Below are positions 16,382-25,297 of a stretch of 64,000 bases of DNA, in pieces. How positions within the stretch are numbered: the stretch's first letter is position 1; each line of letters begins with the position of its first letter. Both the position numbers and the translations under genes were made by a program. This stretch comes from Leptospira kemamanensis. GTDB lineage: Bacteria > Spirochaetota > Leptospiria > Leptospirales > Leptospiraceae. The notes beneath the pieces were generated by a model, which was not told where the DNA came from, did not search any database, and was given only the letters and a program-made list of their open reading frames with translations. The stretch covers positions 1-64,000 of the forward strand of contig NZ_RQGG01000029.1 in assembly GCF_004769665.1 (NCBI RefSeq). Reading direction: 5' to 3'.

Positions 16382-17509
16382 ATGATTCCGATTCCAAAAC
16401 GATTTCTCCTACTGCTAATTGTTACCAATGCATTTAGTTGTCACCTGCATCATGCCAACATCCAAGGTGATGCTTATGGGGCAAAAGGGATGATCTTTGG
16501 AAAGGAGCCATTCTTTCAAGGAACCTTACCTGTCAGGGTTGAATTTGATACTAGTGATAAGGCATTTGTTAGAGATTATCTCAAACGCAAAGGACAGAAT
16601 ATAGTCGTTTCTCATGATAGAATCGACAGTTACTTTTCGGAAGAGATCGTCGCAAAATTTCGAAACAGTAAGTATTTTACTCACAACCCTTCAGCAACAA
16701 TGAAGATACGAGTCGTTTCTTCCTTAGAAGAAGTTAAAATTGCTGTAGTTAGTTTGATCGCTGCGGTTGGAACATTGGGAATCATTCCTGCCGTCAGTCG
16801 TACTCATGGAAGCATCCAATTTGAACTCTTTGACTCTTCTCAGAATAAAAGCATTCGTACATTTAAATATTCCATTCATCATCGCGAATTTTTGGGCACT
16901 AGTACAATCATTTTAGGATCTTTTCTTCCGTTGTTTAGCGAACGATTTGATCGTTCAACAAACGAAAGAACTTTTGCCGTTATGCGAGTTGCCTTCAAAC
17001 AATTCGAAAATGATTTGATGATAGAATTAGATCAAGATAAAACTTTGTTAAAGAGATTTACTGCCGATTTGAATAAAATTTATGCACTTTTGCCTTTTAG
17101 AAATAAAACAAATTCGATCAATTCCTATGAAGACCAACTTCATTCTGAATTGGAATCACAGTTTTTAAAATCAGGCATCGCTTTGGTAGAAAGAAAAAAA
17201 CAAGATATACTTCTTGAAGAAATTAAGTTCTCAAATTCAGGTTTAACTGATTCGAATCGACTTGCCTTTGGTAAACTTACAAATGCCAATCGAGTCATCA
17301 TGATCGAGGATTTGGTGATCAAAGAACCAAAAACTTCAAATTATACAGAAATCTTATTTTCTATTCGTTGTGTGGATATAGAATCTGGCCAAATCGTATG
17401 GTCAAAACCTTCTAAATATGTGAGTTTCGAATCCAATTCCTTGGATTGGCATATTGGTATGTCAGCTCGTGAAATGATCTACCAATTGCAAACCAGTGGT
17501 GAATTATGA
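16382..17509 (+). CDS. Lipoprotein with possible CsgG-like C-terminal region (paralogue A)
   Basis: This 375-residue protein has a GAGG ribosome site and signal FLLLLIVTNAFSC (cysteine about residue 20). Residues about 50-220 are shared with the next gene: PVRVEFD, a YFSEEIVAKFRNSKYFTHNPSA segment and LGTSTIILGSFLPLFSERFDRS with a hydrophobic helix. The C-terminal third (LHSELESQFLKSGIALVERK, EDLVIKEPKTSNYTEILFSIRC, ESGQIVWSK) is laid out like the CsgG/FlgT-type fold that makes or contacts oligomeric outer-membrane assemblies. That similarity is by pattern only. Its stop overlaps the start of paralogue B (ATGA). Confidence 0.6.
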   Translation: MIPIPKRFLLLLIVTNAFSCHLHHANIQGDAYGAKGMIFGKEPFFQGTLPVRVEFDTSDKAFVRDYLKRKGQNIVVSHDRIDSYFSEEIVAKFRNSKYFTHNPSATMKIRVVSSLEEVKIAVVSLIAAVGTLGIIPAVSRTHGSIQFELFDSSQNKSIRTFKYSIHHREFLGTSTIILGSFLPLFSERFDRSTNERTFAVMRVAFKQFENDLMIELDQDKTLLKRFTADLNKIYALLPFRNKTNSINSYEDQLHSELESQFLKSGIALVERKKQDILLEEIKFSNSGLTDSNRLAFGKLTNANRVIMIEDLVIKEPKTSNYTEILFSIRCVDIESGQIVWSKPSKYVSFESNSLDWHIGMSAREMIYQLQTSGEL

Positions 17510-18624
17510 AGCATCGGATGTTTCAAGTGGAGAAACATATAAAAATAATATCTATATCTATTTTTGTCTTGGGATTCGACAACTGTTTCATGCACTATAC
17601 TGAGAAGATCCCACCAAATCAAATCCATGACGGAAAGGAAATATCCTTATTCAGGAGACACCTACCCATTAAACTCAAACTAAACCGGTCTAATATTCCA
17701 AAATCAATTCCGGTAGAATTTGTAGAAAAAATAAAAGATGATAAGACCAATGAGTATAAACTTCCATCGCTTCATAAACAGTTTATTGATAATTACATTG
17801 AAAATTATTATTCAGAGGAAATTTTAGCCAAATTTAAAATAAATGAATTGTTTATAAACAATCCAAATGCAAATATCATGGTGGAGATCAAAGCTCTCCC
17901 AATCAAAATTGAAGTTGATAAATCTAGTAGACTATATAGTGCATTTTCGTTAGGTATGATTCCTTATCAAACTTATACATATGGACAAATTACTTTCGAA
18001 TTAGTCGATTTGGATCAAAAGGAAAAAATTAAGGAATATACATACAAGCTAAACCATCGTCAATATGTGGGAACTTCTCTGTATATATTCTCTCCCTTGA
18101 TCCTCTTATTTTCGGATTATATAGACCACTCTGGGACTGCGAATACATACAGTATTATGTGGCGCGCTCACGAAGCCTTCCATCGAGATCTTACCTATGA
18201 TTTGAGTCGCGATCCTAAATTATTAGAAAGATTTTATATACATGAATCACCAAATTATTCTCTTCAAATCAAGAGCACTGAAAAAGGAAAAGAATTTGAA
18301 CCCTTATTTCAATCTATGATGGAATCAGCTTTGATTGCTAAAGGGTTTCATTTATTTGATATTGATAGATCCTACTCAGGGAAAAAAAAGATCGATCGCA
18401 GTATCCTGATCGAGAAATTTATTTTTGAAAGGAATTTAGATGGAAAGGAAGAGGTTTCCAAAATCAAATATGAAGCAACGTGTCAGGATTTGATCTCTGG
18501 AAACATCCTTTGGAAACAAAGTATCAGTTATGCCACGATGCAAAAAGAGTTATTGGACCAAGAAATTATTCAAATCGCAACGCAGGAGTTATTTCGGCAA
18601 CTGAGTCAAGATGGAATTATTTGA
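17506..18624 (+). CDS. Lipoprotein with possible CsgG-like C-terminal region (paralogue B)
   Basis: This 372-residue protein starts at an ATG overlapping the previous stop. The N-terminus (IKIISISIFVLGFDNCFMHY) is a probable lipoprotein signal, with cysteine at about residue 28. It shares the architecture of paralogue A: LPIKLKLNRSN, YYSEEILAKFKINELFINNPNA, a membrane-like YIFSPLILLFSDYIDHSG and a C-terminal block with LIEKFIFERN and ISGNILWKQS. Identity is low, so the duplication is old. The gene is richer in A/T than its neighbour. Translational coupling suggests an obligate pair, perhaps hetero-oligomeric. Confidence 0.6.
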   Translation: MKHRMFQVEKHIKIISISIFVLGFDNCFMHYTEKIPPNQIHDGKEISLFRRHLPIKLKLNRSNIPKSIPVEFVEKIKDDKTNEYKLPSLHKQFIDNYIENYYSEEILAKFKINELFINNPNANIMVEIKALPIKIEVDKSSRLYSAFSLGMIPYQTYTYGQITFELVDLDQKEKIKEYTYKLNHRQYVGTSLYIFSPLILLFSDYIDHSGTANTYSIMWRAHEAFHRDLTYDLSRDPKLLERFYIHESPNYSLQIKSTEKGKEFEPLFQSMMESALIAKGFHLFDIDRSYSGKKKIDRSILIEKFIFERNLDGKEEVSKIKYEATCQDLISGNILWKQSISYATMQKELLDQEIIQIATQELFRQLSQDGII

Positions 18625-18663
18625 AGGATCGATTGTTTCCTTTGAATGGAAAGAGTTGATGGT

Positions 18664-18696
18664 ATCTCCGCAAGGGAGTTGGACCCTTGGGGAGAT
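18664..18696. terminator. Hairpin between convergent genes
   Basis: ATCTCC at 18664-18669 pairs with GGAGAT at 18691-18696, and CAAGGG at 18671-18676 with CCCTTG at 18684-18689, around a 7-base loop. It lies between paralogue B and the convergent exported protein. No T-run follows. Confidence 0.5.
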
Positions 18697-18712
18697 GTTA
18701 AGCACCGAATCC

Positions 18713-19594
18713 TTACGGTTTTGGATACAAGCTTGGCATCAGTTTTCCAGTCCATTTCGCTCTTAAGACTGCGGTGCTGTTATTGTTACTGATATTATTG
18801 TCCCAAAAACTAAATCCAAATTTTTCCCGATGAAAAAAAGGACCGGTGTGACCTCCCCAAAATCCTTCTGCGGCAAGTGTGTTACAAAATGCGCGAGACC
18901 ATTTGAGTGACCAAGGAATGTTTGATTTTGCTGCACTAAACACACCTTCTGCACCGGCTTGTGCTTTGCAGACTAAGTTCGCATCACTGAAGTAAGGTGC
19001 TTGGTCTTCTGCATCAGGGATAAAACTTGCTCCGCAGTGTGCATTTTTGGAACCTTGGCAAGGACCAAAAGCAGAACCAAGTTTACCCGGATATTTTTGA
19101 TCCCACTTGGTTGTGAATTTTCTCTCGTCTCCCCAAAGAGCTCGTTTGAACATACACTGGTCTTTTTGCACTTGTCTGTCTGGGCTTGAATATCCAACCA
19201 AGGCTCTGACATGATTGATTGCAATTCTATGCCATTCATCGACTTCCGCTTTCGTTGGATTTTGATTATCCTGAAACGGATTGTGCCTATAGAAAACTTC
19301 TCTGATTCCGCGTACACGATCTGCACTTGGACAGATTGCAGCAAAAAACTGCGCCTTAGTCATCTTAGTTGGATCATAGATGGTTTTTCCATCCCATTTA
19401 GAAGCTTCCCATTGGGCTTTTGTAATCCATTTTACGCTATCTGGGTCATGTCCAGTGTTTCCAGCGGCCAATGGCTTGGATTGGAACGATTTCCAGTAAG
19501 CTTGCTCTGGAGTGTACTGCACAGTATCGTTTGCATAGAGCATTGAAATATTGAGAACAAAAATGGCAAAAAATATAAAAAATTTCTGAGACAT
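18713..19594 (-). CDS. Exported protein of unknown function
   Basis: This protein has 293 residues from the ATG at 19594, which has AGGAACCC before it; an ORF start at 19627 lacks a ribosome site. The signal peptide is FFIFFAIFVLNISMLYAND. The mature part has regularly placed aromatic and cysteine residues: WHRIAINHVRALVGYSS, DQCMFKRALWGDERK, FGPCQGSKNAHCGASF and FWGGHTGPFFHREKFG. The H-x-x-R-A-L-V-G helix and the later GGH/FHR motif recall the CAP/SCP fold, but the match is weak and I do not assign it. Six cysteines suggest disulfides in an extracytoplasmic protein. It stands alone. Confidence 0.55.
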   Translation of the reverse strand: MSQKFFIFFAIFVLNISMLYANDTVQYTPEQAYWKSFQSKPLAAGNTGHDPDSVKWITKAQWEASKWDGKTIYDPTKMTKAQFFAAICPSADRVRGIREVFYRHNPFQDNQNPTKAEVDEWHRIAINHVRALVGYSSPDRQVQKDQCMFKRALWGDERKFTTKWDQKYPGKLGSAFGPCQGSKNAHCGASFIPDAEDQAPYFSDANLVCKAQAGAEGVFSAAKSNIPWSLKWSRAFCNTLAAEGFWGGHTGPFFHREKFGFSFWDNNISNNNSTAVLRAKWTGKLMPSLYPKP

Positions 19595-19722
19595 TGGGTT
19601 CCTGAAAGATTCGTAATTGGAAATCATTCCTTCATTAAGGAAAGATATTTCCTAGTATGCAAGCTTTAAAAACAATTAGGTGAGTCTCGAAATCGTTGTG
19701 ATATTTATTTCTAAGTTGATTG

Positions 19723-21873
19723 TTATGTTGAAACTTGATTCGGTAACCATTTCACAAGAGTTTCTCTTAAGTTGGCCAACCGAGCAGGTTTGATCAAAAG
19801 TTCATCCATTCCAATGGACAAACAGTAATCCCGTTCTTCTACCAATGCATTGGCAGTGTAACCGATGATCGGTATTCGTTTTTCAAAATTAGATTTTTCT
19901 ATATTTCTGATCTCTTGAGTCAACATATAACCATCTTTTATGGGCATATGGCAATCGGTGATGATGAGATCGTATTTATGTGTTAACCACAACTGCAAAG
20001 CTTTTTCTCCATCATCCGCTCCATCCACTTGTAAACCAAAAACTTTTAATTGGCGTATAATGATTTCTAAGTTCACTGAATTGTCATCAACAGCTAAAAT
20101 ACGAGGTGTATAAGTTTCGCTAAAATGAATTGGTTCAATTGTGGCTAGGACCTTCTCCTTCGAATTCTGGCTTTTGATATCCATTTTAGCAGTGGGAAGC
20201 GACAGGGTAATGCTAAACGTAGATCCAACACCTGGTGAACTATCGATTGTTATGTTCCCATCCATCAGTTCTGACAATCTCATACAGATAGAAAGTCCAA
20301 GCCCAGTTCCACCATACAATCTAGCGGTGTCAGCAGTTGCCTGTGTATAAGACTGAAATAATTTTGATTGATCACTCTCACTGAGTCCAATACCCGTATC
20401 GGTGACCGAAAACTGGATTTGTTGTAATGAATCAATATTTTTAATTAAGTTTGCTGAAACTTTGATACTTCCTTTCTGAGTAAATTTAATTCCATTGCTA
20501 ACGAAATTATTGATAATCTGAGACAAACGTAAGGGATCCATAATATGCGCACTTGCAATTTTTTCATCCACTTCATATCTCAAATTCAAACCTTTGGAAC
20601 TTGCGATTTGTAAATAGGTTGTCACTACTTCTGAAAGAAGTTGACTAATCGAGGTTGGTTGGAGGGATAACTCCAATTTTCCCTCTTCTATTTTGGAAAG
20701 ATCGAGTATATCGCTCAGGATACGAAGTAAACTATTGCCTGAAACCAAAGCATTGTTCACTAACCTTTTTTGGTCATCACTAAGAGTTGTTTGATATAGT
20801 AACTCTAACATACCGATAAGCCCACTTAAAGGTGTACGGATTTCATGGCTCATCGTAGCGAGAAAAGCATCCTTTGCTTTGTTTGCCATTTCAGCATTTT
20901 CTTTTGCCTTTTCTAAAAAAGTTTTTGCTGCAAATTCTTCCGAGATATCGCGAAATACTAATATTGATCCAATAATTTCACCGTTTTTGTTTCGAATGGG
21001 AGAACATGTATCAGAAATATTGATTTTCCTTCCATAGCGGTGGATTAAAATTCCATCTTGGCTACTTGCTTTGACCGTTCCATTAGAGATGACTTCGAAA
21101 ATAGGAATACTTTTAGGTAATCCAGACGATACATACACTAATTGTAAAACATCGCTTACGTTTTTACCAATCGCTTCTCTTTCTGTCCAACCGGTAAGGG
21201 ATTCGGCAACTGGATTTAATCGATTGATGATTCCATGTTCATCTGTAGCAAGAACAGCATCGCCGATAGAACTAAGTGTGATGGATAAATTTTGTTCGCT
21301 ATTGAGTAATGCTTCATTCTTTTCGATCACTTCTTTCGCACGGGTGATCACTTCTGATTCCATTTTGGAAATGCGCTCAGTCATTTCATCCGTTAGTTCC
21401 GATTGATGTACTTTTTGTTCTTTTAAATATACAAAATCCGTAACATCTTCAGCTGTATGTACAATACATACTAAATCACCATTGGAATCGAAAACTGGTG
21501 AATTTCTTGGACTCCAATATCTGACTTCGAAACCACTTCCATCCGGCTTCGTGATATCATATTTTTGTAATGCCATTGTGCTTGTGCGTTTATAGTTAAG
21601 CACCTGCGTAAGGGATGATCGAAGTTGTTTGACTCCATCCGCCGATACATCATCTGGATTGTCTGGGAAAACTTCAAAAAGATTATGTCCAACTACGTTT
21701 TCTCTTTCAATCAAAGTAGCCTTTGCATAGGCGTCGCTGATATCAATAATATTAAAATCTAAATCCAACAACATATAGAGTTCTGGTAGGGATCGAAATA
21801 TATTTTGAAAATCAAAAATTGGAAATTGATTGTTTTGGGAAGTCGATTTCGACTCTCGTTTTTTTTGATCCAT
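19723..21873 (-). CDS. PAS-containing hybrid sensor histidine kinase
   Basis: This protein has 716 residues from the ATG at 21873; an ORF to 21945 would add a hydrophobic helix and cannot be excluded. Domains in order are PAS (about 20-150; LPELYMLLDLDFNIIDISDAY), a coiled coil (about 155-195), PAS (about 200-320; SSIGDAVLATDEHG), HisKA with the phospho-histidine in MSHEIRTPLSGLIG (about 340), HATPase (DTGIGLSESD, GGTGLGLSI) and a receiver ending the protein (about 590-710; AVDDNSVNLE, phospho-Asp in IITDCHMPIKDGY). Without the N-terminal helix it would be cytoplasmic. The hybrid layout implies a phosphorelay to an unlinked partner. No response regulator is adjacent. Confidence 0.9.
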   Translation of the reverse strand: MDQKKRESKSTSQNNQFPIFDFQNIFRSLPELYMLLDLDFNIIDISDAYAKATLIERENVVGHNLFEVFPDNPDDVSADGVKQLRSSLTQVLNYKRTSTMALQKYDITKPDGSGFEVRYWSPRNSPVFDSNGDLVCIVHTAEDVTDFVYLKEQKVHQSELTDEMTERISKMESEVITRAKEVIEKNEALLNSEQNLSITLSSIGDAVLATDEHGIINRLNPVAESLTGWTEREAIGKNVSDVLQLVYVSSGLPKSIPIFEVISNGTVKASSQDGILIHRYGRKINISDTCSPIRNKNGEIIGSILVFRDISEEFAAKTFLEKAKENAEMANKAKDAFLATMSHEIRTPLSGLIGMLELLYQTTLSDDQKRLVNNALVSGNSLLRILSDILDLSKIEEGKLELSLQPTSISQLLSEVVTTYLQIASSKGLNLRYEVDEKIASAHIMDPLRLSQIINNFVSNGIKFTQKGSIKVSANLIKNIDSLQQIQFSVTDTGIGLSESDQSKLFQSYTQATADTARLYGGTGLGLSICMRLSELMDGNITIDSSPGVGSTFSITLSLPTAKMDIKSQNSKEKVLATIEPIHFSETYTPRILAVDDNSVNLEIIIRQLKVFGLQVDGADDGEKALQLWLTHKYDLIITDCHMPIKDGYMLTQEIRNIEKSNFEKRIPIIGYTANALVEERDYCLSIGMDELLIKPARLANLRETLVKWLPNQVST

Positions 21874-22123
21874 GGATTTTTCCAGAACAGAGTTGAAAAA
21901 ACAGATTAGAATAAGAGAGCATAAAAGTATCGAATGATCAATCAATAAATATCTTTGGTCTGGATCAAACGCAAAAATATAAAGTAAACTTAGGATACTC
22001 CCCAGAATTTTGAGACAAGGCAGGCGTTACCTTCAGAATAGAATTCCAAACATGGGAACAGAATGTTCGAGTAAACATTGATCTTGGTTTATCGATCCGT
22101 ATCTTTTAGTCCAAACGTTTTCC

Positions 22124-22153
22124 TTGACTAGTATGAGATTTAATTTGTATGAT
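22124..22153 (+). promoter_or_regulatory. Sigma-70-type promoter for the SH3-domain lipoprotein
   Basis: TTGACT (22124-22129) and TATGAT (22148-22153), each matching five of six consensus positions, are separated by 18 bp and lie 48 bp before the ATG at 22201. The surrounding 327-bp gap (21874-22200) shows nothing else. Confidence 0.55.
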
Positions 22154-22200
22154 TTCCAGCGATCAAACTACTATACTGACACAAGGTGAACCAAGTTCTT

Positions 22201-22887
22201 ATGAAAAAAATTATTTTCATGACATCGATCTTCGTTTTTACTCTAGCTTGTTCCCGTGGCAAGGCCATGGTCGTAACTGCTGAAAGTGGGTTACGGTTTC
22301 ACACGGAACCCAAACTTGATGCCACAGTGCTTGAGCTCTTACCCAATGGCACTCATGTGAAGGTACTGCAGGCAGAAGGTCCGCAAGCTACCATTGACAA
22401 TATCACCGCCAATTGGATAGAAGCAGAAGTGCATGAAAAGAAGGGATGGTTATTTGGTGGTTACTTGAGTGAGGATCCAGTTTTACTTGAGAAAACAGAC
22501 CAGTGTTTGCAACAAACTGGTAAAGCGTGGTTTCAGGATCGGTGCGTGAACGAGAAGATCGCACAGTTTTTGATAACAGAACCAGTGTTATTTGGCTGGT
22601 GTGGGGCACAGAACTATCACTTCAAACATAACCGAAAAATTTATATAGAAGGTATGTATGTTCCTGATCCATTTTTTACTTCTTGGGAAATCAGGGAGGA
22701 TCAGTTATGGATTCGAACCAGGAGCGAACTATCAGATCCAAAGAGTTTGGTTTCTTGTCAAATTACCTTTCAAGAGAATGTTGTCATCAAAACTTGCCCA
22801 CCTGACAGAGACGGAGTTGTGTATCCAAGTAAATATAAAAAAGATAAAGGCAATACCTATCATTTTATCGGGGAATGTGGTTTATAG
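22201..22887 (+). CDS. SH3-domain lipoprotein
   Basis: I take the ATG at 22201 (228 residues); an in-frame GTG at 22186 is equally possible because the AAGGTG ribosome site overlaps it. The signal KIIFMTSIFVFTLAC carries the lipid cysteine at about residue 17. Residues about 22-90 form a bacterial SH3 domain (AMVVTAESGLRFHTEPKLDA, LLPNGTHVKVLQAEG, KKGWLFGGYLSE). The C-terminal half is a small beta-rich domain with FGWCGAQNYHFKHNRKIYI and two late cysteines (SCQITFQ, KTCPPDRDG). SH3b domains in envelope lipoproteins usually bind peptidoglycan. No operon partner is visible. Confidence 0.8.
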   Translation: MKKIIFMTSIFVFTLACSRGKAMVVTAESGLRFHTEPKLDATVLELLPNGTHVKVLQAEGPQATIDNITANWIEAEVHEKKGWLFGGYLSEDPVLLEKTDQCLQQTGKAWFQDRCVNEKIAQFLITEPVLFGWCGAQNYHFKHNRKIYIEGMYVPDPFFTSWEIREDQLWIRTRSELSDPKSLVSCQITFQENVVIKTCPPDRDGVVYPSKYKKDKGNTYHFIGECGL

Positions 22888-22909
22888 GACAAACGTGTGT
22901 TATGCTATT

Positions 22910-23049
22910 GGCACCTCGCAAATGTTTCGTGGAACCAAACGGTTTCAGTACGAGCGACCGCGCTATTCGTTCCAATCTTTCAAGTCTTTTAGCAGATGAA
23001 AATAATTCAGTGTATGGAAAGGATTTCCGCTACTATCGCTGGTGCGGGG
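22910..23049 (+). repeat. Structured intergenic repeat, long form (copy 4)
   Basis: It begins GGCACCTCGCAAATG, continues with ACGAGCGACCGCGCTATTCG, the core TTCCAATCTTTCAAG, an expanded loop, AAAGGATTTCCGCTA and ends CGCTGGTGC. The terminal stem GCACC/GGTGC is preserved while the central loop is longer than in other copies. It lies just downstream of the SH3 lipoprotein. Confidence 0.75.
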
Positions 23050-23127
23050 TGAAAGTTTGAATCAGTAGAAAGATCAATCACCCAAAATAGGGTGATTCAT
23101 TTCAAACAATACTTCGACTGACTTCCT

Positions 23128-23484
23128 TCACTCGACACAGCGAACCCAAGCTCTTCTTTCTGGATCTGGATGAGCCAATTGATTTCCTGCGTGAACGAAT
23201 ATGCCCTTTTCAGAACTCCAGTAACTAGAATTTTCATATCCATCACCAGGAAAATATTTTTGAGAGGTATACACTGCCAAAAGTTCAGAAGCAGTAGGGA
23301 GTCGCAAAGAAAGATTGGCACAGTAAGCAATTGCTTCTTCGTGTGTTTTTAATGGACTCTTTGCACTCCATTTTTGACCTGCGATGGAAGTTAATTCTTC
23401 TTTTTCCAGTTTTGTCTCATTTGTTGCACATTGGCAAAGGAGTAAAAGGGAAACGATGATCGTCGATTTGAGATGATTTGGCAT
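23128..23484 (-). CDS. Small lipoprotein with DUF1566/Lcl-like domain
   Basis: This protein has 118 residues from the ATG at 23484 (a further ATG at 23502 is possible). The signal STIIVSLLLLCQC ends in a clear lipobox cysteine at about residue 17. The mature part matches the DUF1566 (Lcl) domain: HEEAIAYCANLSLRLPTASELLAVY, then SSYWSSEKG and a final VRCV. In that family the RLPT..EL, YWSS and R.V motifs are diagnostic; the domain is C-lectin-like and seen in surface lipoproteins. It is shorter than usual but complete at both ends. Confidence 0.8.
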   Translation of the reverse strand: MPNHLKSTIIVSLLLLCQCATNETKLEKEELTSIAGQKWSAKSPLKTHEEAIAYCANLSLRLPTASELLAVYTSQKYFPGDGYENSSYWSSEKGIFVHAGNQLAHPDPERRAWVRCVE

Positions 23485-23639
23485 AAGAAGGAAAGCCTCC
23501 AATTTAGGTTTCAGATTTAAGCAAAAGGAAGAATGGAGTAAAGGATAATTTGAATGATCATCAATTTCTTATGAGTTTTTCTAGGAGCAAAAAAAAATAA
23601 ACTTTCTCTTTCGTTAGATAGAATTGAAACCTTGATACT

Positions 23640-24131
23640 ATGATACTCCGTCTGACAAAGAAAGTACAAGATAACTTTAAATTAAAAAATTTACAGCCAA
23701 TCCCAGAAAACAATCTAGAGAAAGAATGGTATGTACATACCTTTACAGCCGGCAGGTTGAAATATTATTTAGTCACTCATGCAGAAACATTATTTTCTGT
23801 GTTCTTTCGCGGTGCAGGGATCAGATCGGAAGGTGAATTTTTAGACAGAATCATTCAAGAATTCAAAAGACAATTGGAGGATGAATCCTTTTCTGCCGCC
23901 TTTAGCAAGTTAGTGGTACCACAGGCTCAAGAAATTAAGATTACTTCAACAGTGAATCGAAGGATTATAGGTTCAATGCAGGATATGATCCAAATGTCAA
24001 AGTTTATCATCAATGATGATCCTAGTTCAGAGAATACTTCTCCATTTGGGATGAGCAAATTTGTGAATCGAACACCTTTCTCCTTTCTCGGCATGGATGA
24101 TCCCAAAACTAGAATGGAGAAATATAAATAA
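23640..24131 (+). CDS. DUF6933 family protein
   Basis: This 163-residue soluble protein starts MILRLTKKVQDNFKLKNLQP and continues with EWYVHTFTAGRLKYYLVTHAETLFSVFF. That is the characteristic opening of the DUF6933 family (a small cytoplasmic protein of about 160-190 residues with an N-terminal TKK helix and a YL(V/I)x(V/T)N/HxxT strand). Later helices contain EFKRQLEDESFSAAFSKL and the C-terminal NRTPFSFLGMDDP. The family has no known role and often stands near mobile regions; here it lies beside the mreB-bounded island. No signal peptide. Confidence 0.65.
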   Translation: MILRLTKKVQDNFKLKNLQPIPENNLEKEWYVHTFTAGRLKYYLVTHAETLFSVFFRGAGIRSEGEFLDRIIQEFKRQLEDESFSAAFSKLVVPQAQEIKITSTVNRRIIGSMQDMIQMSKFIINDDPSSENTSPFGMSKFVNRTPFSFLGMDDPKTRMEKYK

Positions 24132-24135
24132 GTGG

Positions 24136-24188
24136 GAAGTCACAAAATTTAATATCCTTCTATCGATGGTAACTTAGTTTGTGATTTC
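24136..24188 (+). terminator. Weak hairpin after the DUF6933 gene
   Basis: GAAGTCACAAA (24136-24146) can pair with TTTGTGATTTC (24178-24188) with one G-T pair. The loop of 31 bases makes it a weak terminator candidate. Confidence 0.3.
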
Positions 24189-24250
24189 ATAGAAGTAGGA
24201 AGTATTTATATTTGTTTAATTCCTTCCGGTATATAACTCATATGGTTGCC

Positions 24251-24395
24251 TCGTCGTTTCGATACGCTTCGCTACTTAGGCGACCGAAACGATGGAAATA
24301 AAGTGTAGATTCAACGACCGAAACGACATCCGACCAACAATACCGAGCCCGAGCCTTGAGTAGGCCGAAGGCCGTATCGAAAAGCGAAAGGCGAA
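24251..24395. repeat. GTTTCGATACG-type intergenic repeat (copy 1)
   Basis: It contains CGTTTCGATACGCTTCGCTA, then TTAGGCGACCGAAACG. Further on, the sequence GTAGGCCGAAGGCCGTATCG closes an outer stem (TTTCGATACG with CGTATCGAAA). Copy 2 lies next to the intact mreB at 30927-31059. In both places the repeat abuts the stop codon of mreB, so it is part of the duplicated block. Confidence 0.8.
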
Positions 24396-24600
24396 CTACC
24401 TGATCCCCGGCTTAATGTATTTCAACTCATCCAAGTAACGACCTGTTCCAAGAACCACACAAGTGAGTGGGTTTTCCGCGCGGAATACTGGAACTCCTGT
24501 TTCTTTGGTGAGGTAGTGTTCGAGACCACGAAGGAGGCAACCACCACCTGTGAGAACGATTCCTCGTTCTACCGTGTCCACACGTTTGTCAGCGAAGGCA
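24396..24600 (-). pseudogene. Truncated duplicate of the mreB 3' end
   Basis: The fragment encodes residues AFADKRVDT joined directly to [20 protein letters not shown] and on to the mreB C-terminus KYIKPGIR. Compared with the intact gene at 31060 it lacks the 5' two-thirds and an internal stretch of about 50-60 residues. In the shared coding part I count about 13 base differences, all silent: the 58-residue C-terminus is identical. It lies in the same orientation as the intact gene. A structured repeat begins immediately upstream (24604). No start signal precedes it. Confidence 0.85.
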
Positions 24601-24603
24601 ATG

Positions 24604-24716
24604 GGCACCTCGCATTTTTTCGATTAGGGTGCTCTTTACTTATACGCGACCGGGCTTTCCGCTCCAATCTTTTCGCTAGTGCGAAAAGTATTTCCACTGC
24701 AATCCCTGGTGCGGGG
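24604..24716 (+). repeat. Structured intergenic repeat, long form (copy 5)
   Basis: It begins GGCACCTCGCATTTTTTCG and continues ACGCGACCGGGCTTTCCGCT, then CCAATCTTTTCGCTAGTGCG as the central hairpin, then AAAAGTATTTCCACTGCAAT and CCCTGGTGC. It is the best preserved long copy and abuts the truncated mreB copy by three bases. Confidence 0.85.
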
Positions 24717-24770
24717 GTAGGGATTTTTATTCTTGCCGATCCGTAAAATCTGATGGGTAATGATTGCTAA

Positions 24771-25297
24771 ATGAAAATTGTGATTGTTGCAGGACCAAAT
24801 GGAGCTGGAAAAACAACTTTTGCTCGATTTTTTTTGGGCTCTATGCCTGAAATCTCCCACTATCTGAATGCTGATACAATTGCTGCTGGACTTGCTCCGC
24901 TAAAACCTGAAACTGCAGCAGTGGAAGCAGGTCGATTTCTACTGACACAAATGGATCAGCTTGTAGGACAGAAAATAAACTTTGCATTCGAAACTCTTTA
25001 TCTTCAAAAAATTATCTACGACGAATCAGAATCTGGAAAGCCTGTGGATATGATGTTAGGCTAGTTTTCCTGAGTCTGCCAAGCCAAGATTTTGCAATCA
25101 ATCGAGTAAAGCAACGCGTGAAACAGGGCGGTCATAACATTCCAGAAAAAGTAATTCGAAGAAGGTTTAATCGTGGATTAGAGAATTTGGACGCATACAA
25201 AAAGATTGTCACAACTTGGCAGGTGTTTGATAATAGTGTTACACCCCCAATTTTAATTGAATCAAGTGATGTACAGAATGAAAAAAGAAAAAAATAA
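24771..25297 (+). pseudogene. Zeta-toxin family kinase, frameshifted
   Basis: From the ATG at 24771 the frame gives MKIVIVAGPNGAGKTTFARF with an intact Walker A, HYLNADTIAAGLAPLKPE and NFAFETL, then ends at 25064. One base missing near 24999 explains the loss. In the shifted frame the normal continuation reads LSSKNYLRRIRIWKACGYDV, then RLVFLSLPSQDFAINRVKQR, and goes on to a TAA at 25297. The two frames together make one full-length zeta-type UNG-kinase-like protein of about 175 residues. Such toxins phosphorylate UDP-GlcNAc; here the toxin should be inactive unless the frame is corrected. The small gene at 25278 overlaps its end. Confidence 0.75.

Noticed and set aside
19001..19546. Plus-strand frames opposite the exported protein gene
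   Set aside because: They are antisense shadows with no start signal, no signal peptide and no family resemblance.
24251..24395. The GTTTCGATACG-type repeat as a CRISPR-like or recombination array
   Set aside because: There are only two copies, each beside an mreB end, without regular spacers. Similar sequences with CGATACG/CGTATCG arms occur as ordinary intergenic repeats in many bacteria.
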